Positions 28,890 through 37,904 are shown, counted from the first letter of the stretch. The stretch is DNA of 64,000 nucleotides from Rothia mucilaginosa (GCF_001548235.1 NZ_AP014938.1:186001-250000); one strand, 5' to 3'. Notes: generated by a model from the letters alone, not told the origin. Numbers and translations: made by a program.

Positions 28890-28933
28890 CCAGAGTGATT
28901 GATCAGACGGTGATTGATTCAGACGGTGATTGA
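28885..28933 (+). repeat. Short tandem repeats after the hydrolase stop
   Basis: TCAGACGGTGATTGA occurs exactly at 28903-28917 and 28919-28933, preceded by a degenerate copy that overlaps the gene's TGA. Confidence 0.8.
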
Positions 28934-28945
28934 CCAGATGCGGGT

Positions 28946-29407
28946 TTAGCGAACGCGGCGGTTCACGTATTCGTGCTCAAGGCGGTAACGTTCGAGGTCA
29001 TCAAAAGCAACGCGACGGTGCGTGTTAATGCGCTCGAACGGAATATCTCCGCGCTCCAGCAGGCGAACAACGGTCGGGCGGGATACGCCCAGGTAGTCTG
29101 CCGCCTCCTGCGTGGTCATCAGGCGGTCCTGGCGTACCACGCAGACATCCTTACGGTCGGCGAATGCGCGCGCTACGGAGGTGAGGGGTCCGTACATTTC
29201 GGGAGAAATCTGTACGCGCTCGCCGTCGCCGGTGACCAGGTAGAGGGTTTCTTCGGCGCTGAGGCGGTCGAAGTGGGTGCGCAGACTCGCGTGAACGAGG
29301 GCTTGGAAGAGTTCTTCGCAGCGGTGGTGAATTTCTTCCTGCTGCCCATCTTCGCAGCAATCCAACACTGCAGCACGTGTTGCCGGGTACGTCTTTGGTG
29401 ATGGCAT
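28946..29407 (-). CDS. Excisionase/MerR-type helix-turn-helix protein
   Basis: A 153-residue protein. The C-terminal third is an excisionase-family winged helix: MTTQEAADYLGVSRPTVVRLLERG, then DIPFERINTHRRVAFDDLERYR. The N-terminal half has no recognised fold. In actinobacteria such proteins are often antitoxins upstream of a PIN-domain ribonuclease, but no PIN gene is present here, so it is an orphan. The ATG at 29407 has AAGGAG at 5 nt; a GTG two codons earlier is possible. The upstream DNA is unusually AT-rich. Confidence 0.75.
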   Translation of the reverse strand: MPSPKTYPATRAAVLDCCEDGQQEEIHHRCEELFQALVHASLRTHFDRLSAEETLYLVTGDGERVQISPEMYGPLTSVARAFADRKDVCVVRQDRLMTTQEAADYLGVSRPTVVRLLERGDIPFERINTHRRVAFDDLERYRLEHEYVNRRVR

Positions 29408-29692
29408 AGTCACTCCTTCGTTACTGTGTTATTCACCACTGTAGCAGTTGAACGAAACTATCGAAAGAAAGTTAAGAAGCACAGTTAATTCGCATCTGTA
29501 GTGCATATAATTCAAATGAATATTTATTAGCTATATAGATAGCATTTGATGTTATTTATTATATCTTAACTACCCTTTTGAGGGCCATCATTCCGCCGCT
29601 GCCCACCCCGGGTTCCCGCGAACAAACCCAAATATGACAAACAAAGCACACCCCAAGCCCACCGCGGGCAAGGCGAGTACACTGGATAGGAT
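29408..29692. other. AT-rich intergenic region upstream of hrpA
   Basis: About 29440-29575 is strongly AT-rich (runs such as ATATTTATTAGCTATATAG), in sharp contrast with the GC-rich genome. It lies between the divergent helix-turn-helix gene and hrpA and may be a horizontally acquired or silencer-bound promoter region. Confidence 0.6.
29678..29683 (+). promoter_or_regulatory. Candidate -10 element of hrpA
   Basis: TACACT lies 9 nt before the hrpA ATG at 29693, consistent with a very short or absent leader. There is no clear -35. Confidence 0.4.
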
Positions 29693-32600
29693 ATGTCTGA
29701 GCAGAAATCCACGAAGAAACACGCAGATACTTCTAAGGCCCCCCGCACCGCCCCCACCATGGCGAGCATGGCAGCCGCAATCCACGCGGCAAAGGTACGA
29801 TCCTCCGAAAAAACCGGTGCAAAAACCAGTGCAAAAACCGGCGAAAAGACCGCAGCTAAAACCGCTGAGAGCAACGCGGTAAATAACGGCGCCCCGAAGA
29901 AGGGTGCGCAGAAGAACAGCGCCCAGAAGAATAACGCAGACCGCCAGAACTCCTCCCGCGGTGCCTCCGAACGCAACTCCAACGCCTCCCGCTCCAACCG
30001 ACGCGGAGGCGGTCCCAACCGCGCCCGCAAGCAGGGCAACCAGCAGGGCGGCAACCAAAGCAACCAGGGCAACCAGCAGGGCGGCAACCAGCAGAACCGC
30101 CCGGCACCGCGCCGCTACGAGCCGCTCATCCCCGAGGTCATCACCTACCCCGAAGAGCTGCCCGTCAGCGAACGCCGCGAAGACATCATGAACGCGATCC
30201 GCGACAACCAGGTCGTCATCATCGCGGGTGAAACCGGCTCCGGTAAAACCACCCAGATTCCCAAAATGTGCCTCGACCTGGGCCTGGGCGCAAAGGGCCT
30301 CATCGGCCACACCCAGCCGCGCCGACTCGCCGCACGCTCCGTCGCCGAACGCATCGCCGAAGAACTCGGACAGAAAATTGGCGAAACCGTCGGCTACCAG
30401 GTGCGATTCACCTCCGAAGTTGGCGAACACAGCGCCATCAAGCTCATGACCGACGGCATTCTGCTCGCCGAAATTCAGACCGACAAGCTACTGCGCCGCT
30501 ACTCCACCCTCATCATTGACGAGGCGCACGAACGCAGCCTGAACATTGACTTCATCCTCGGCTACCTCAAGCGCATCCTGCCGCAGCGCCCGGATCTGAA
30601 GGTCATCATCACCTCCGCGACCATCGACCCGGAACGTTTCGCGCGCCACTTCTCCCCCAGCTACGTGCCGGGCAAGGGCATCGTCGACGAAAACCTCAGC
30701 GCCGAAGAACGCGAAATCGCCGAAGCTATCCTGCCCGACGACGCGCCGCCCATCATTGAGGTGTCCGGCCGAACCTACCCCGTGGAAATCCGCTACCGCC
30801 CGCTCGACGAGGAAGACTACCTCAGCGACGACGAAATCGAAGACGACCACGACCCCACCGACGGCATCCTCGACGCCATCAAGGAGCTCTCCAAGGAAGC
30901 CCCCGGCGACATCCTCATCTTCTTCTCCGGCGAACGCGAAATTCGCGACGCCAAAGACGCCATCGAGGCAATGGTTCTCAAGTCGCCGCGCCTGAACTAC
31001 GAAGTGCTACCCCTGTACGCGCGCCTCTCGCTCGCCGAACAGCACCGCGTGTTCTCCCCCGGATCCCGCCCGCGCATCGTACTCGCCACGAACGTTGCCG
31101 AAACCTCGCTGACCGTGCCCGGCATCAAGTACGTCATCGACACCGGCACCGCACGCATCTCCCGCTACTCGGCACGCACCAAGGTTCAGCGCCTGCCCAT
31201 CGAACGCATCTCGCAGGCAAGCGCCAACCAGCGCTCCGGTCGATGCGGCCGCGTCAGCGACGGCATCGCAATCCGCCTCTACTCCGAAGAAGACTTCAAC
31301 TCGCGCCCCGAGTTCACCGACCCCGAAATTCTGCGCACCAACCTCGCAGCCGTCATCCTGCAGATGATTGCAATCGGCGTGGTCCGCGAACCCGGCGACA
31401 TCTCCCGCTTCCCGTTCGTGCAGCCGCCCGCATCCCGCGCCATCAACGACGGCGTGAACCTGCTCCGCGAGCTCGGCGCGCTCACCGAACGCCCCCGCGC
31501 CCCCCGCAAGGTCCGCGGCAATAGCGCAACCCTCACCGCCATCGGCCGAGCCATGGCGGCATTCCCCGTGGACCCGCGCCTGGCCCGCATGATCATCGAA
31601 GGCGGCCGCCGCGGCTGCGCCAAGGAAATGATGGTGCTCGCCGCCGCCCTGACCATCCAGGACCCGCGCGAACGCCCCGCCGACGTGCGCGCCGAAGCAG
31701 ACGCCATGCACGCCCGCTTCATCGACGACACCTCCGATTTCTCCTCCTTCCTGCTGCTCTGGGACTACATCAACGAACAGCAGGCGGCGCTGTCCTCCTC
31801 GCAGCTGCGCAAGATGTGCCACCGCGAGTTCATCAACTACCTGCGCATCCGCGAGTGGCAGGACCTCTTCGCGCAGCTACGCGAAATGGGACGCACCGCC
31901 AACATTCACGCCAGCGGCGGCAGGGACATCAACGCCTCCGCCCACGAAATCGACATCCACAAGAGCCTGCTCTCCGGCCTGCTCTCGCACGTGGGCGCCA
32001 AGGAAGAACGCGAAAAGGACTCCAAGGGACGCAACCGCGGCCCCCGCGAATACCTCGGCGCACGCGGCACCAAGTTCGCGATCTTCCCCGGCTCCGGCCT
32101 GTTCAAAAAGAGCCCCGACTGGGTGCTCTCCGCCGAACTCGTCGAAACCTCCCGCCTGTGGGCGCGCACCAACGCCTCCATCGACCCGCAGTGGATCGAA
32201 GAAATCGGCAAGCACCTCATCAGCGTGCAATACTCCGAACCGCACTGGTCCCTCAGCTCCGGCGCGGCAGTCGCCTACGCCAAGGGCACCCTCTTCGGCC
32301 TGACCATTTACGCCGACCGCCCCGTGCAGTACGCCCGCGTAGACGCCGCAGCAGCCCGCGAACTGTTCATCCAGTCCGCCCTCGTCGAAGGCCAATGGCA
32401 CACCCAGCACAAGTTCTACCTGCGTAACCAGCGCGCCCTCGCCGAAGTCGAAGAACTCGAAGCACGCCTGCGCCGCCGCGACCTGCGCGTAGACGACTCC
32501 GTACTCTTCGCCTTCTACGACGCACGCATCCCCGCCCACGTGACGGATGTGCGCTCCTTCGACAAGTGGTGGAAGCAGGCACGTCTCGAAGACGACAACT

Positions 32601-34258
32601 ACCTGGACTTCAACCCCGAAAAGCTCATCAACGAGGAAGCCGCCGACTACGACGACTCCCAGTTCCCCCGCCAGTGGGTGCAGCGCACCGACAGCGGCGA
32701 ACTGACCCTCGACCTGCGCTACGAATACGCCCCCACCGCCGGCATCGGAGGCGCCCGCACCGACGCCGCCAAGCGCGACGGTGTGGCCGTGCAGGTACCG
32801 ATTCTCTTCCTCAACCAGCTGAGTCCCGAACCGTTCCGCTGGCAAATCCCCGGCCTGCGCCACGAACTCGTCACCGCACTCATCAAATCGCTCCCCAAGG
32901 CGATTCGACGCAACTTCGTGCCCGCACCCGACGTGGCACGCGCCGCCTGCGCCGCCCTGGAAGAGGACTACTCCCCCGCCACCGACGAACTCATCCCCTC
33001 CCTGGCACTCGTACTACGCCGCCTGCGCGGCGTCGTTGTCGAGCCCGAAGCCTTCAACTGGGACGCCGTGCCCGAACACCTGAAAATGGGATTCCAGGTG
33101 CGCAACGCACGCAACAAAATCCTCGGCGAAGGCAAGGACCTGCGCGCCCTGCAGCAGCAGCTCCACAAGGAGATCCGCAGCGCCCTCGCCGACTCCCTCG
33201 GCGCATCCGACGACACCATGGCAAAAATGGTGGCGCTCGCCCAGGGCGGCACGGGCAGCTCAGGCAACTCGGGTAGCTCCGCGGCTTCTGCGAAGAAGGG
33301 CGCGAAAAACGCACAGGGCGGCACCGCGCAGACGGCACAGCCGACCGACGCACACGGCTCGCAGGTACGCGAAATCAGCGGCCTCACCGAATTCCCCGCC
33401 GACCTCTTCCCCAACGGAGAAATCCCCCGCAAGGTACAGCGCATCATCGCCACTCAAGCGGTCAACGGCTACCCCGCCCTCGTCGACGAAGAAACCAGCG
33501 TAGGTCTGCGTATCTTCCCCACCGAAGCCGAACAGCTCCACGCCCAGCGCCGCGGCATCATCCGCCTGCTCCAACTGCAGGTGCCCTCGCCCGTACGCTA
33601 CGTGAGCGAACACCTCTCCCACAAGGAGAAAATCGTCTTCACGCAGAACCCGCACGGCTCCATCGACGAACTCATCCGCGACTGCACCGTCGCGGCACTC
33701 GACCACCTCGTGCCGCACACCCCCATCTTCACGTACGCCGAATACAGCGAACTCTACGAGCACGTACGTGCCGAACTCATCGAGACGGTCTTCGACGTCA
33801 CCAAGCTCGTCGCCGAAATCCTCTCCGAAGCCACCGCGCTGAAGAAGGCCATCAAGAAGGCAACCTCGCTGACGACCATGCACGCCGTCTCCGACGTGAA
33901 GGCACAGATGGAGAACCTCGTCTACCCCGGATTCGTGGCGAAAACCGGCTACGACCAGCTGGTTCACATCCCGCGCTACCTCAAGGCCGCCCAGGTGCGC
34001 CTGACGAAGCTCGGCCCGAACCTGCACCGCGACAACCAGCTCATGCTCACCGTGCAGGACCTGGAAGACTCCTACGATAACGCGGTCAAGTCGCTACCGG
34101 CAGGCACCATCGTGCCGGATGCGCTCCACCGCGTGAACTGGATGATTGAGGAGCTGCGCGTCAGCTTCTTCGCACAGGAGCTTGGTACCGCCTACACGGT
34201 GTCTGAGAAGCGCATTGCAAAGGCTCAGCGTGAGGCGCTGGACGCTATCAAGCGTTAG
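29693..34258 (+). CDS. hrpA: ATP-dependent RNA helicase HrpA
   Basis: A DEAH-box RNA helicase of 1521 residues (E. coli about 1300), acting on structured mRNA and stalled ribosomes. The N-terminal ~150 residues are low complexity, with KTGAKTSAKTGEKT-like and Gly/Asn/Gln-rich repeats. The core has GETGSGKTTQIPK (Walker A, about 180), DEAHERSLNIDF (motif II), ITSATID (motif III) and QRSGRCGRV (motif VI). The large C-terminal region matches HrpA-specific domains, with a Gly/Ser/Ala linker near residue 1185. The N-terminal extension could bind RNA. Confidence 0.95.
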   Translation: MSEQKSTKKHADTSKAPRTAPTMASMAAAIHAAKVRSSEKTGAKTSAKTGEKTAAKTAESNAVNNGAPKKGAQKNSAQKNNADRQNSSRGASERNSNASRSNRRGGGPNRARKQGNQQGGNQSNQGNQQGGNQQNRPAPRRYEPLIPEVITYPEELPVSERREDIMNAIRDNQVVIIAGETGSGKTTQIPKMCLDLGLGAKGLIGHTQPRRLAARSVAERIAEELGQKIGETVGYQVRFTSEVGEHSAIKLMTDGILLAEIQTDKLLRRYSTLIIDEAHERSLNIDFILGYLKRILPQRPDLKVIITSATIDPERFARHFSPSYVPGKGIVDENLSAEEREIAEAILPDDAPPIIEVSGRTYPVEIRYRPLDEEDYLSDDEIEDDHDPTDGILDAIKELSKEAPGDILIFFSGEREIRDAKDAIEAMVLKSPRLNYEVLPLYARLSLAEQHRVFSPGSRPRIVLATNVAETSLTVPGIKYVIDTGTARISRYSARTKVQRLPIERISQASANQRSGRCGRVSDGIAIRLYSEEDFNSRPEFTDPEILRTNLAAVILQMIAIGVVREPGDISRFPFVQPPASRAINDGVNLLRELGALTERPRAPRKVRGNSATLTAIGRAMAAFPVDPRLARMIIEGGRRGCAKEMMVLAAALTIQDPRERPADVRAEADAMHARFIDDTSDFSSFLLLWDYINEQQAALSSSQLRKMCHREFINYLRIREWQDLFAQLREMGRTANIHASGGRDINASAHEIDIHKSLLSGLLSHVGAKEEREKDSKGRNRGPREYLGARGTKFAIFPGSGLFKKSPDWVLSAELVETSRLWARTNASIDPQWIEEIGKHLISVQYSEPHWSLSSGAAVAYAKGTLFGLTIYADRPVQYARVDAAAARELFIQSALVEGQWHTQHKFYLRNQRALAEVEELEARLRRRDLRVDDSVLFAFYDARIPAHVTDVRSFDKWWKQARLEDDNYLDFNPEKLINEEAADYDDSQFPRQWVQRTDSGELTLDLRYEYAPTAGIGGARTDAAKRDGVAVQVPILFLNQLSPEPFRWQIPGLRHELVTALIKSLPKAIRRNFVPAPDVARAACAALEEDYSPATDELIPSLALVLRRLRGVVVEPEAFNWDAVPEHLKMGFQVRNARNKILGEGKDLRALQQQLHKEIRSALADSLGASDDTMAKMVALAQGGTGSSGNSGSSAASAKKGAKNAQGGTAQTAQPTDAHGSQVREISGLTEFPADLFPNGEIPRKVQRIIATQAVNGYPALVDEETSVGLRIFPTEAEQLHAQRRGIIRLLQLQVPSPVRYVSEHLSHKEKIVFTQNPHGSIDELIRDCTVAALDHLVPHTPIFTYAEYSELYEHVRAELIETVFDVTKLVAEILSEATALKKAIKKATSLTTMHAVSDVKAQMENLVYPGFVAKTGYDQLVHIPRYLKAAQVRLTKLGPNLHRDNQLMLTVQDLEDSYDNAVKSLPAGTIVPDALHRVNWMIEELRVSFFAQELGTAYTVSEKRIAKAQREALDAIKR

Positions 34259-34284
34259 ATCTTGAGACTACCGGTTGTGCGGAC

Positions 34285-34367
34285 GGCGGTGTTCGTCCTC
34301 GCTCCTACAGGGGAACCCGCCCTCGCTTCGCTTCGGGCACCCTGATGTCGCTACGGACGACACCGCC
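34285..34367 (+). repeat. Long hairpin repeat, copy 1
   Basis: The outer arms GGCGGTGTTCGTCC (34285-34298) and GGACGACACCGCC (34355-34367) enclose the shared core, with CAGGG/CCCTG and GCCC/GGGC stems around the loop tcgcttcgcttc. Confidence 0.85.
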
Positions 34368-34408
34368 TTCCGCGGTAGGTTCCCGCCTCGGCTTGCGCCG
34401 TGAACGGC

Positions 34409-34448
34409 AAAGAGCCCCCGCACGATCACCTCGTGTGGGGGACTCTTT
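34409..34448 (+). terminator. Intrinsic terminator, likely of hrpA
   Basis: AAAGAGCCCCCGCAC at 34409-34423 pairs with GTGTGGGGGACTCTTT at 34433-34448; T-rich sequence follows. Confidence 0.75.
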
Positions 34449-34480
34449 GTGTCTCTACGGTTTTCTACACCCGATGGGTC

Positions 34481-34609
34481 GGCAAGCTATGCACTTCCTC
34501 CGCTCCTACAGGGGAACCCGCCGCGCCCGGACGCTCCGCTCTTCCTTGCTCCGCTGCGGAGAGCGCCCGGGACGGCACCCTGATGTCGCTTCCGGAAGGC
34601 ATAGCCGCC
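34481..34609 (+). repeat. Long hairpin repeat, copy 2 (expanded)
   Basis: The outer arms GGCAAGCTATGCACTTCC (34481-34498) and GGAAGGCATAGCCGCC (34594-34609) enclose the same CAGGG...CCCTG core. The centre is longer (CCCGG/CCGGG and TCCGC/GCGGA stems). Confidence 0.85.
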
Positions 34610-34644
34610 TCCCACCCGTGAATTGGCAAGAGTAACCAAGAAGG

Positions 34645-36006
34645 TTAGGCTGCCGCCTCGCAGAAGGTCACCGTCACGGAGCCGTTACCGCGCTCGCGCA
34701 TCCACTGCGGCGCATTCTCAGCCGAAACAATCGCGCCCTCGCTCACGGACGGTGCAATGTACGAGCCGCCCGCGCCACCTGCGCCGCCCTGCATCGTGTA
34801 GCCGACGCCCTGACGCACGCCAGTCGGGCTGTTCAGCCACTTCTGGGTCAGCACAATCGAGGAGACGGACTGCGCCGCGCCGGAACCGCCGCCTCCGTAG
34901 CCTGCGCCGCCGCCACCGGACACCACGGACTGGTAGCCGTTGAAGTTCTGTGCGTACGCGCCCTCGTCATGGTAGATGTCCAGGTCCCAGCTGCGGTCCT
35001 CGTAGGTGCCCTTCTCGTGCACGCTGGCAGGGTTCTCATCCAGCTGGTAGGAGTACGCGCCCGCACCGTCACCGCCGTTGCCCGCGAAGCCGCCCGTGCC
35101 CGCGTTACCGGCAACAAACTGGCTGAACAGCACCTGGCTGTTGGTGGTTTCAAAGCCGATGATGGGGCCGCTAACCGGCAGGGTGCCTGCCGCGCCGCCT
35201 GCACCGCCTACGCCCGCTGCGCCGCCGAAGCCGGAGTTGTAGGTCAGGACCTTGGTGCGTTCAGCCTTGTAGATTTCGGAGCCGGGGGTGCCGTTGGAGC
35301 CTGCCGCTGCGGAGGCGCTACCCGCCGCGTCGAACTGCGGGGATGCATCCGAGCCGAGGGGCGCCACACCTGCGTCGATCTGGCCGTCGAGGTTGGAGTA
35401 CCAGGGGTCTGCGTAGGACACGCCGGAGCTGGTCATGCCCGCGCCGCCACCGCCACCTGCCACAGCTACGACGGCGCCGTCGATGAGCAGTGCGGAGGAG
35501 CCGCCGCCGGATGCGGCGTAGACCTGGCTCTTGGAGTTCGCCGGGTCCGCGTACTTGGCGTCGACCTGCGCGGTGATGTTGCCGGGGATGGTGTAGACGG
35601 GTACGGAGCCGCCGTTACCGTAGCCTTCACCGCCGGCGGTGGGGGTGAGGGAGCCGTCACCAATACCGCCTGCTGCGGCGATGATTTGCACGGTGGAGCC
35701 GGGGGTGACGGGAATGATGCCGCTGACCTTCGCGCCGGATCCGGCCGGGGTCATGCGGTTGTTGGTGCCGCCTGCGCCGCCAACCAGCTCGAAGCGGAGC
35801 TTGTGAACGTTGTTGGGCACGGCGAAGCTCTGCACGGTCTTGGTGCCTTCGTCGGTGCCGGAGATGTTGTACGCCGGGTGTGCGGCAAAGGTGCAGTCTG
35901 CCGCGACGGACGCTGCGTAGGAGGGGATGGTTGCGGAGGCTGCGACGACGGGTGCCGCCCAGGCTGCACCGGCGACGAGCTTGCGGCGGGTCATGGAAGT
36001 AGACAT
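34645..36006 (-). CDS. Tat-exported glycine-rich surface/secreted protein
   Basis: A 453-residue protein. The N-terminus MTRRKLVAGAAWAAPVVAASA is a twin-arginine signal, with likely cleavage after SYAA. The mature part is Gly/Ala/Ser-rich with repeated GGAGG and GGGG tracts, and opens FAVPNNVHKLRFELVGGAGG, typical of glycine-rich domains of secreted proteins. One Cys lies just after the signal and one near the C-terminus, a possible disulfide. There is no LPXTG or membrane anchor, so it is secreted or held non-covalently. The ATG at 36006 follows AAAGGG. A structural or adhesive role is only a guess. Confidence 0.7.
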   Translation of the reverse strand: MSTSMTRRKLVAGAAWAAPVVAASATIPSYAASVAADCTFAAHPAYNISGTDEGTKTVQSFAVPNNVHKLRFELVGGAGGTNNRMTPAGSGAKVSGIIPVTPGSTVQIIAAAGGIGDGSLTPTAGGEGYGNGGSVPVYTIPGNITAQVDAKYADPANSKSQVYAASGGGSSALLIDGAVVAVAGGGGGAGMTSSGVSYADPWYSNLDGQIDAGVAPLGSDASPQFDAAGSASAAAGSNGTPGSEIYKAERTKVLTYNSGFGGAAGVGGAGGAAGTLPVSGPIIGFETTNSQVLFSQFVAGNAGTGGFAGNGGDGAGAYSYQLDENPASVHEKGTYEDRSWDLDIYHDEGAYAQNFNGYQSVVSGGGGAGYGGGGSGAAQSVSSIVLTQKWLNSPTGVRQGVGYTMQGGAGGAGGSYIAPSVSEGAIVSAENAPQWMRERGNGSVTVTFCEAAA

Positions 36007-36309
36007 GGTATGCCCTTTATTCAGTTGGGGTGATGTGTGTGTCGCGGATGCGGGAGCCTGTAGGTCTGCGCCCGGACGCTGAGGAAAAGCATACCTTGAA
36101 CCTCAGCTTTAACATAAATCCCTGGTTAGCTAAATCCCTGGTTAGCGCACTGTATGGGTGCCTTTGGACGCCTCGCGCTCCCTTCCTGCGCTCCTGCAGG
36201 GGAACCCGCCGCACCCGAACGCTCCGCCGATCCTTGCTCCGCTCCTCCTTGCTTCGCTACGGAGAGCGCCCGGGGTGGCACCCTGATGTCGCTTTTGGGT
36301 GGTGCGGCT
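36007..36309. other. Intergenic region with hairpin repeat copy 3
   Basis: It separates two minus-strand accessory genes and holds hairpin repeat copy 3. A direct duplication of a CCTGGTTAGC segment occurs near 36121. No gene is seen. Confidence 0.6.
36184..36299 (+). repeat. Long hairpin repeat, copy 3
   Basis: It has the same flanks as copies 1 and 2 (CAGGGGAACCCGCC ... GGCACCCTGATGTCGCTT). The centre is expanded and the inner pairs have changed together (GCCgCACCCG / CGGGGTGGC). The distal arms are not clearly complementary here. Confidence 0.8.
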
Positions 36310-37305
36310 TTATGCGAGCCGCACGTTCCGTCCGCGTACGCAACGCCAGCAGAGGGTCTGCAAGTTCTCGGGCTCGTTGTTGCCGCCTTCGGAGAGCGGC
36401 ACCTTGTGGACGACCTCTAGGATGAGGATTCGTTCACGCATGATGGAGTTGCTGCATCCGGGGTTTTGGCAGGTGTAGTTGTCGCGTTCTTTGATGCGTT
36501 GGCGCAGTTGGGCGGTCATGAGGGTGCGTTCGCCGCCTTCGGGCCACGCCCAGCGTATTTTGCGTTCTAGGGTTTCGGAGAGCGCGTCGAGGGTTGGGGT
36601 GTCGAGGGTGACGGTGACGGCGCGGTTTTCTTTGCCGCCGGGCGAGGCGTATTCGAAACGGTAAACGGGGTACGGCACGGTCAGTCCCACGTGGCAGACG
36701 TTGAGTTTGTTCCAGAACTCGTTGGCGTATTGCTTGGTGATGAACTGGGGCGGGTTGATGTGTGCGAGCATGTCGTCTTCGCGGCGTCGCACGTTGTCGA
36801 TCGCGGTTTCGAGGCGCGCGATATCGTCGGAGAGTCGTTGTACGTCTTTGAGGGTTTGCAGGTCGGCTTCAATGTGGAAGTATTTGGTGAGGCTACCGAT
36901 GGGGTCCCGCTCAGCTTCTTGGATGGTTGAGGCAGAAGCGGTGTAGACGTGCGGGTGGCGTCCTTCAGGTTTCTTCTGTAGCAGCGTCTGCCAGGTTTTG
37001 GGTTGTTGAACTTCGACGGTGGCGAGGTGGCTGTACATGCCGTTGGTGGGGGTGCCGAGTTCGTAGATTCCGCGAGTGTAGATGTCGTGTATGTAGCTGG
37101 CGACTTCGTTGTATTCGCTGGCGAGTGTGGCGGTGCGTTGGCGGTGCGTCTGGAATTCGGGGGATGCGAAGTACCGGTTTTTGCGGATGGTCAGGATGAT
37201 GCCCAGAATGAGCACGATGATGACAACGCCAAGGATGACGTACCAGAGGGAGAAGGCGAGGCATACGGCGAAGAAGATGCCGAACCCTTTGAGGAAGGAT
37301 TTCAC
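36310..37305 (-). CDS. Membrane-anchored HNH-family protein with altered catalytic motif
   Basis: A 331-residue protein. One or two hydrophobic N-terminal helices (FGIFFAVCLAFSLWYVILGVV, then VIIVLILGIILTI) precede a helical, charged middle region. The C-terminal 60 residues are an HNH/treble-clef module: RDNYTCQNPGCS ... EVVHKVPLSEGGNNEPENLQTLCWRC. The four zinc Cys are kept. The usual D/H before the catalytic His is Val, and the final metal His is Val, so nuclease activity is doubtful. The GTG at 37305 has AAAGGA upstream. Function unknown. Confidence 0.75.
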   Translation of the reverse strand: MKSFLKGFGIFFAVCLAFSLWYVILGVVIIVLILGIILTIRKNRYFASPEFQTHRQRTATLASEYNEVASYIHDIYTRGIYELGTPTNGMYSHLATVEVQQPKTWQTLLQKKPEGRHPHVYTASASTIQEAERDPIGSLTKYFHIEADLQTLKDVQRLSDDIARLETAIDNVRRREDDMLAHINPPQFITKQYANEFWNKLNVCHVGLTVPYPVYRFEYASPGGKENRAVTVTLDTPTLDALSETLERKIRWAWPEGGERTLMTAQLRQRIKERDNYTCQNPGCSNSIMRERILILEVVHKVPLSEGGNNEPENLQTLCWRCVRGRNVRLA

Positions 37306-37434
37306 GGGTGTTCCTTTGCGATACGGCGGTGTATCTGTGAGTGATAGATTTCCTCCATTAGAGTATCGGAGGTGGGTACCACGCGCAAAGCTTTTGGTCA
37401 TACCAGTGAGCTATTGAAAAGGTTCGGCGGCAGG

Positions 37435-37518
37435 CTTACACCTTCCGGATGCGCCCTCAGGGTGCCCGAAGCGAAGCGAGGGCGGGTCCCCTGCGACGGC
37501 GCAGAGGAAGTGTGTAAG
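37435..37518 (-). repeat. Long hairpin repeat, copy 4 (inverted relative to copies 1-3)
   Basis: The arms CTTACACCTTCC (37435-37446) and GGAAGTGTGTAAG (37506-37518) enclose a 60-nt core (37443-37502) that is identical to copy 5. Confidence 0.88.
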
Positions 37519-37704
37519 ATGCACGCCTTACAAATGCAGGCTTGGCGGAGCCAGCAGAAGGCCGAGAAGGTGACAGCTCCCTCCCCCTCCAGTTCGTTAT
37601 GCCGGTATCGTGCACCCAAGCCCCGCACTTACTGAACCGGGGCCGAGTGTTTCACCTACGAGGCGGAGGGGTGGTGTCCTCCGTCGTGATGTCCGAGGCG
37701 CTGA

Positions 37705-37803
37705 GCGGTGCGAACGTATTTTCCGGATGCGCCCTCAGGGTGCCCGAAGCGAAGCGAGGGCGGGTCCCCTGCGACGGCGCGGAGGAAATATACGCAGCAC
37801 CGC
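37705..37803 (-). repeat. Long hairpin repeat, copy 5 (inverted)
   Basis: The arms GCGGTGCGAACGTATTTTCC (37705-37724) and GGAAATATACGCAGCACCGC (37784-37803) enclose the core 37721-37780, identical to copy 4. Confidence 0.88.
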
Positions 37804-37874
37804 CTCCAGAGCATGCATAAGAACAAGGAGGAGCACCCCCTCCGCAAACCCAAGAAACCAAAAAGTTAAACACA

Positions 37875-37904
37875 AAACCCCTTAGCCGTAAAGCTAAGGG
37901 GTTT
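37875..37904 (-). terminator. Intrinsic terminator of the tRNA operon
   Basis: A perfect 12-bp stem AAACCCCTTAGC / GCTAAGGGGTTT with a 6-nt loop, followed on the minus strand by TTTTGTGTTT. Confidence 0.88.

Larger units (their letters stand above)
34259..34644. other. Intergenic region with two long hairpin repeats
   Basis: There is no credible gene. It holds hairpin repeat copy 1, the hrpA terminator and hairpin repeat copy 2. Confidence 0.7.

Noticed and set aside
29440..29575. AT-rich stretch as a replication origin
   Set aside because: No DnaA-box cluster, and dnaA/dnaN are not nearby.
34345..34943. Short Arg-rich frames over hairpin copies 1-2 and the end of the glycine-rich gene
   Set aside because: No ribosome-binding sites, and they overlap structured repeats.
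36310..37305. HNH gene as part of a restriction-modification or toxin-antitoxin system
   Set aside because: No methyltransferase, specificity subunit or partner gene adjacent, and the catalytic residues look altered.
37372..37820. Two short plus-strand frames sharing the peptide CALRVPEAKRGRVPCDGAEE
   Set aside because: The shared peptide is the translation of the duplicated hairpin core; pairing arms explain the sequence better than coding.
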